Part shown: in pieces, positions 59,096 through 64,000 of the stretch | Layout of the letters: the number at the start of each line of letters is the position of its first letter | How positions within the stretch are numbered: the stretch's first letter is position 1 | DNA from: Salvator merianae | Taxonomy: Eukaryota > Chordata > Lepidosauria > Squamata > Teiidae | NCBI GenBank assembly: GCA_003586115.2 | Contig: QVOM02000074.1 | Coordinates: forward strand, 4,056,521 to 4,120,520 | DNA: 64,000 nt | Direction: 5' to 3' | Notes under the pieces: generated by a model | Database searches by the model: none | Told to the model about the DNA's origin: nothing | The model's input: only the letters and a program-made list of their open reading frames with translations | Position numbers and translations under genes: made by a program

Positions 59096-60859
59096 TGCTT
59101 AACAGGTGATACTAAACTGCCCTTGCCTGAATGCCAGCCTGTGCTGTCTGGCTGCTGGTGTTGCTTCTGTTGAGACACATTGCTAGCTTGGAACAGGGTA
59201 TAGAGCTTGATGAGAACAGTACTGCAGGATAAAGTGAAGCCAGCAAGTATTGGCCTGGGTGTTTTTTGCTTGTTCTGACCACTTTCTGTAACTCCTAACT
59301 TGTAAAAGTGTCATTACCTAAGCCTATTTCCAACAAGAGTCTTCAACTAATGCTGGTCACCAGCATCTAACATTCAGATTATTAGTTAAATCTCTTTCAA
59401 AGCTGTCCAAGAGTATCACCACAGTTATTTCTCTCCTATATTTCTTCTTCTGTGCATTGAACCTCTAAACCTTCTAATGCTAGGAAAAGGAAAAATATTC
59501 CGTGTCCACTTTATACATGTCACACTTCTGTTAGCATCACCATGAGAAGCGGACAAGAACGCTGTCCCTTCCAATTAGATCCAGAGATGAGGCAAGTTAT
59601 TTCTAGGTGAAGCCTCAGCTGATTGATGCTTTCTGATCAGGAACCATCCACTCCAGCAGCAGCACTGTCAATTCAGTGACAAGGTCTCCAACCAGATTGT
59701 CCAATGGTTAGCAGAATAAGAAAGTGGGGAGGCCTAACCATGCCAGAAATAGTGTTGAGGCTGAAAGAAGAGCCCTACCCAAAGTCCACTGGATCTTGAA
59801 TGTCAGTATGGTTTTGTCCTTGTTAAGTATCCACTCTTCTTCAACTTCTGCTTGATCCCTAATTCCAGGGTTGTCTGTGCAGGTACTTAAATGCACTGAA
59901 AACAGGTTACAGAACTAAACATTTCTGCACTACAGGTTAAATCTTGTCTTTCATATTGGTCTAATTTACATAAAACCAACAATATTTTTTACATTAAGGG
60001 AAGTCCCTTACTGAAAACAAAACAAATAAAAAAGGCTGGCTTAGAAGAGAAGATAATTTGCTTGAGGTCACTGATGTGCTAGAGGACTCTGTGAAGCAGA
60101 CACTGTAACCCTATCATTGGTTTCATTTCCGGTTCTAGTAGTTATTTGTACATAAAGTCTAATCTCCAATAATTCTAAAGTATGCCAGTGTGACCGCACC
60201 AATAAGTCAGTTTTATATATTAGCTAGGAACATGTATGGCTGGTATGTGTGGGTGTATGCTCATAGAAGAAAATGATCTAACCAATTTATTATTGTCAAC
60301 CTTTTTTTTTTTTTTTTTTTTTACGGTTTACATGCATCAACACAATCCTTTTTTACTTAATGCACCCATTTGACCCATGTACTGTGTGTGAAGGGGTCAA
60401 ACTGACAAGATACATGTGAAGTATACTCCTCACAAACATTTCACAAAATCACGGCAGGCAAGCAAGATGAATGCTGGAAGAGCAAGCTGGCAGTGGCAAG
60501 ACCTCCGTGTCTACCTACATCACACCAGCATTTGTTCTGCTCCTGCTGAAATCTGGTAAGATCTGTTCCCTGAATTTTCTGTGAATTGATCCCCTGTTTG
60601 GCAGGCTTGGGGTCATCCATGCTTCCTTTCTATATAAGAATATACAGCCATATTCTTCTGGCATTTGAAGAAATGTGTACAATGTACATGCCACATCCTC
60701 AGTGCACTTTATTCAGACTTTCCCCATATTGGAAAATTTGCAGAATATTTGTGCAGTATTTGCCCAGTAGAAAGTAATCATGAGTAAAACAACAGAAAGA
60801 AGTTTGAAATCAAAAGCTGGTTCAGTTTTACCTTTTCCCAATGTATTGCCTTCCAGTAA
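59096..60859. other. no recognised gene
   Basis: Unique-looking DNA with a T run at 60303-60322. Confidence 0.4.
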
Positions 60860-61330
60860 TGGCTGCACAGGCCCAGAAGGGGTCCCTTCCTGAGCCACTG
60901 TGCTTGCTTTGGCTGAGGAGCAGCAAGGAGGGGTGCTTACATGTCCAGGCCTGTGCAAACATTGAGGCTGGGGAATAAAAGTTTCCTGGCATCAAAGTTT
61001 CTATCTGGGGCCGTGAAGCGAGGTAATGTAAATGGCCCCTGAAGTTGGAGCTTCACTTCATGGCACTGGGCAGCAAGGCCACAAGAAAATTGCTCTGACA
61101 GCTGCCATCCCTCTGCACAGTGGCTGCTGGAATGAACCAGGCCCCATTCTCCTTGCAAAGTGGTTTTTAGTACTTTGCAAAAGGAGCACTCTCGTGAGCA
61201 GATTTCACCCTTAGGAGAGGGCTGGGCACCCAACCAGTGCAGTGATGTGTGGTTCCCAAACTCCCAGAGCCATTCCGAACAGCCTTATTTGACCATGTGG
61301 GTCCTACCTACTTTGAAAGAAATTCTACTC
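60860..61330. repeat. uncharacterised repeat related to 32325-32800
   Basis: Shares AGCTTCACTTCATGGCACTGGG, then CCATCCCTCTGCACAG and a CCAGTGCAGTGATGTG block with the earlier region in the same order. Confidence 0.4.
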
Positions 61331-62256
61331 GCCATGAGAAAGTATTCTGAAAAGCTACGCCAGCAATACTATTGTAGACTGAAGTGAAATGGACCAGGTA
61401 ATGTTCCTGTTACAATGTTTCGCTACAAGGCGGCCTGTTCCATAAATTCTTATGTGTGAAGCTATTTCATCATAAAGATGATTACAAAGGCATGAACCTG
61501 ATCATAGGAATTCTGCCATCAGTTAAATGAGAATCTAGAGATTTCAGTTGGCTAACAGCCATCAGTAGATCTCTTAACTGGAAGTTTATCTAACTCTTAC
61601 GTTTCTCTTTTCATAATACTCTGTTTCAGTGGAACACCTCCCCATAGACATCAAAGGAAATTAGTATCACCTGAAAAATAGAATAGAAATGATTTTTAAA
61701 GACCCCCTCCTAAAGACTTTGTTCTTAATTTCTTTATCTGAATTTTCTTCAAATGAAAAGGTATTTGTGAAAAAAATCATGGTTTTACTAGTTGGAGAGA
61801 GTTGAAGACTACCAGTCAATAGGACAAGCAAATATTGTAAATGAACAGAAATATGTGAAATTGAACCCCTACTTGAACTGATAAGAGTTGCCCCAGTTAC
61901 TGTGCTGAGAATCTCCAGATGGATTATCCTAAGGCCATCTTTGCATCCATACCAAGAAGATAGCATCATCAGAAGCTAGCTGGGATTTCCTGGCTACCAT
62001 AAGTGTTTCAAATAGGTTCTCTGAGTGGTTTGGAAAATTCGTCTGCTACAGGATGCTGCTGCACAAGTGCTAAAAGGGACAATTCAGTTAGGTTCATGTC
62101 CTGGTGATTGGACAGAGACATGTTTTTTTCTTGACAACAGTGCAGAAGTGTACTGCCCTTGCCTTCTTGCAAAATGTTTTTTGACTTCCTAGTCTAGTCT
62201 GGTATTTTCAGCTAGTATCCCATCAAAATACTAAAAAGCTTTTGAGCACAGACAAG
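61331..62256. other. no recognised feature
   Basis: AT-rich unique-looking DNA. Confidence 0.4.
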
Positions 62257-62794
62257 GGGCCTTTTCGTACTGAGCTCCGTAGTCCGTTCCCAGTAGTTGG
62301 CTTCGGACCGGAGGGGTTGGAGAACGCTGGCTGCCCTCCGCACTCCCAGCCAGAGGAACAGACCCGAAGCCGACCAGCAGAGGGAACAGTGCGAATGGCA
62401 GCCGCTAGTTCTGTACCACACTCCGTACCATCGAGCTCCACTTCGTACCCAGAGGGCTCCTTACGGAGCTGACTTCGTAACGGCAGCTAGGCTGCCATGC
62501 CCAAAGGGCTATCCCGGGGTACGAAACTTCGGACCACGCATGCGCAGCTGCACCAGCCACGCCCGGCCGCCATTGCAAACGCGGACGGGAGTGCGAAAAC
62601 ACCGTGCCCAATCTTCCGTCCATCGTGCAGGTCGGAATGAAGACAAGCTGTTACTTGTCCAGCCTTACCCAGGATCAGGTACGAATTGGGTATGAAGTGG
62701 TTTGGATCGGGTGAGGCGTGCGCCCGCGGCGGTGCGAAAGCTCCATTCCAGCGAATGGACAAGAACGTTCCACCGCCGTAGTGTGAAAAGACCC
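62257..62794 (-). mobile_element. Harbinger MITE, GGGCCTGTTCGCACT family, copy 3
   Basis: Right end read inward is GGGTCTTTTCACACTACGGC; left end GGGCCTTTTCGTACTGAGC. AAG is duplicated at 62254-62256 and 62795-62797. Collinear with 21506-22096 in inverse orientation, and richer in CpG than copy 2, suggesting younger age or less decay. Confidence 0.78.
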
Positions 62795-62797
62795 AAG

Positions 62798-63862
62798 GAC
62801 CACATCTCTATTATGTAGCAAATACACATTTCCTGAACCCTCAGAGCAGCCAGTCTCCATTTCTTCTCCCACTGAAACTTCTGAGGCAGTCACTAGTACC
62901 TAGGGGCCCTGGGAAATATTAGTACACAAGTTAGCAATTCTCACACCCTGATGTGGCTTGTTGCCTTGCTTCAGCTTGTTGATATGGACCACAGAGACTC
63001 AAAGGGCTGCTCTGTGTATGTGTGTAAGTGACTAAGGCCAAAGTTGTCCTCTATGCACAGGTGCAGACACTTCTGCAATGGGGCCAGAGAAGTACATTGG
63101 CTGGCCATTTGGAGATTACAGCAAGACCACTCTTAGGCACCTTCAGCTACATACATGGAGCCACAGCCAAGATCCCTGTGGGATAGTCCAGAGGGTGAGT
63201 AAGAAAGCTCATAAGGATTTGAGAACCGGTTATTGAGAAAACACTACTTTTTGAGATCAGGGAGTGGGACCTACTTACTGTCCCCCTCTCCCAGTTTGGT
63301 GCAGAGTATGGCTACACGGAAGAGAGATTTTCCTGGGTGCTGCTCCATTTCTGAGACTCAAAATATTCAGTCTACTTTAGGTAACCACATCTCACACAAA
63401 TGTTTAATAAAACCATTGAACAAGCCATGCACGAGCAGGTGGGGGCACAACGCAACAAAAAAAATTACCAATGAACAGTTGCTCAAAAGATAACACGCCA
63501 AAGATGTACATAAAATTTACAAATGCTAATTGAATAATAAATACTACAGTTTGAAGGAAGAAAAGGTTTTAGTGGTAGCTGACCCATGGATCACATAATG
63601 AAGTACTTGCTGTCTACATAGCAAGTGTTAAAACAAGTCAGTTTCTTGGCCTCGTTTTAACTTCACTTGAACTGGACAGCTGCTAAGCACAGGATGCCTT
63701 CCAGCATAAGGCTGTTATGCTTCAAAATGGAGTGGTTCTCTACTGGCCAAAATGGAGTGGTTCTCTAAGCTGAGCCTGCGTGATTTAGATTATTGGTCCT
63801 GTTGAAATGTTATCCCATGCATTTCCTACTGAGAATGACAGGTAACCATGTTGGATACTAAG
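62798..63862. other. no recognised feature
   Basis: Unique-looking DNA; a directly repeated CAAAATGGAGTGGTTCTCTA occurs near 63723 and 63749. Confidence 0.4.
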
Positions 63863-64000
63863 AACATAAGAAGAGCCCTGCTGGATCAGGCCACTGTCCA
63901 GCATGCTGTTTCACACAGTGGCTCACAAATTGCTTCTGAGCATTCTCACGCAGAAGATAAAACAAAACCTTCATCTGCTCATGACTCCCCACAAATGGCT
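63863..64000 (-). mobile_element. CR1 LINE 3' end, runs off the window
   Basis: TAAGAACATAAGAAGAGCCC and GCTGGATCAGGCCACTGTCC are the reverse complement of the CR1 3' tail, as at 23512-23760. Confidence 0.85.

Noticed and set aside
62212..62893. Several frames of 70-130 codons on both strands
   Set aside because: They lie within a CpG-rich MITE and have no transposase motifs.
53601..64000. GPR19, the expected upstream neighbour of CDKN1B
   Set aside because: No frame resembling a seven-helix receptor was found; in human the distance is larger than the remaining window.

Overview
The window looks like nuclear DNA from a squamate reptile, most likely a lizard. It has short unique stretches and two CpG islands. 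It is densely layered with CR1, L1 and L2 LINE fragments and with many short non-autonomous DNA transposons (PIF/Harbinger-, hAT- and mariner-like). This mixture of active-looking L1, CR1 and L2 with Harbinger and hAT families is typical of squamates; the species assignment is inference.

One protein-coding gene can be named with confidence: CDKN1B (p27Kip1), on the minus strand at about 47715-52905. It has three exons. Exon 1 carries the 5' UTR and the kinase-inhibitory domain. Exon 2 carries the C-terminal tail and stop. Exon 3 is wholly 3' UTR. The predicted protein has 205 residues. The phase-1 splice site matches the human gene. The 5' end, the two miR-221/222 sites, a Pumilio site and the polyadenylation region are recognisably conserved. 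A second CpG island lies at 38.4-41.1 kb, downstream of CDKN1B. By synteny with mammals, where APOLD1 follows CDKN1B in the same orientation, it could be the APOLD1 distal promoter. No APOLD1 coding exon is present in the window, and neither GPR19 nor DDX47 was found.

Layout. 1-3.06 kb: mostly unrecognised sequence with small foldbacks. 3.06-9 kb: an L1 3' end with a candidate transduced flank, a Harbinger-like element, and CR1 copies, one split by another DNA transposon. 9.9-11.6 kb: a Harbinger-like element containing a mariner-like insertion. 12.2-13.5 kb: foldback elements. 17.35-17.5 kb: a long GAAA/GGAA tract. 18.8-21.1 kb: an L1 ORF2 fragment next to a Ty3/gypsy-type gag fragment. 21.5-29.2 kb: Harbinger MITEs, a CR1 pierced by three separate MITEs, two larger Harbinger-like copies and a tRNA-derived SINE. 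29.6-32.0 kb: an L1 split by a Harbinger-like copy. 33.5-38 kb: CR1 3' ends and palindromic MITEs. 38.4-41.1 kb: CpG island. 41-47.7 kb: mostly unrecognised. 47.7-53.5 kb: CDKN1B and its promoter island. 53.5-64 kb: an hAT MITE, an L2 copy, a Harbinger MITE and a CR1 3' end.

Because most insertions leave target-site duplications, many of them can be ordered in time (CR1 or L1 first, Harbinger or mariner later). I saw no CRISPR, tRNA gene, or evidence of an undescribed multi-gene system. The most interesting signals are the conserved post-transcriptional control sites of p27, the residue changes in p27, and the nested transposon record.
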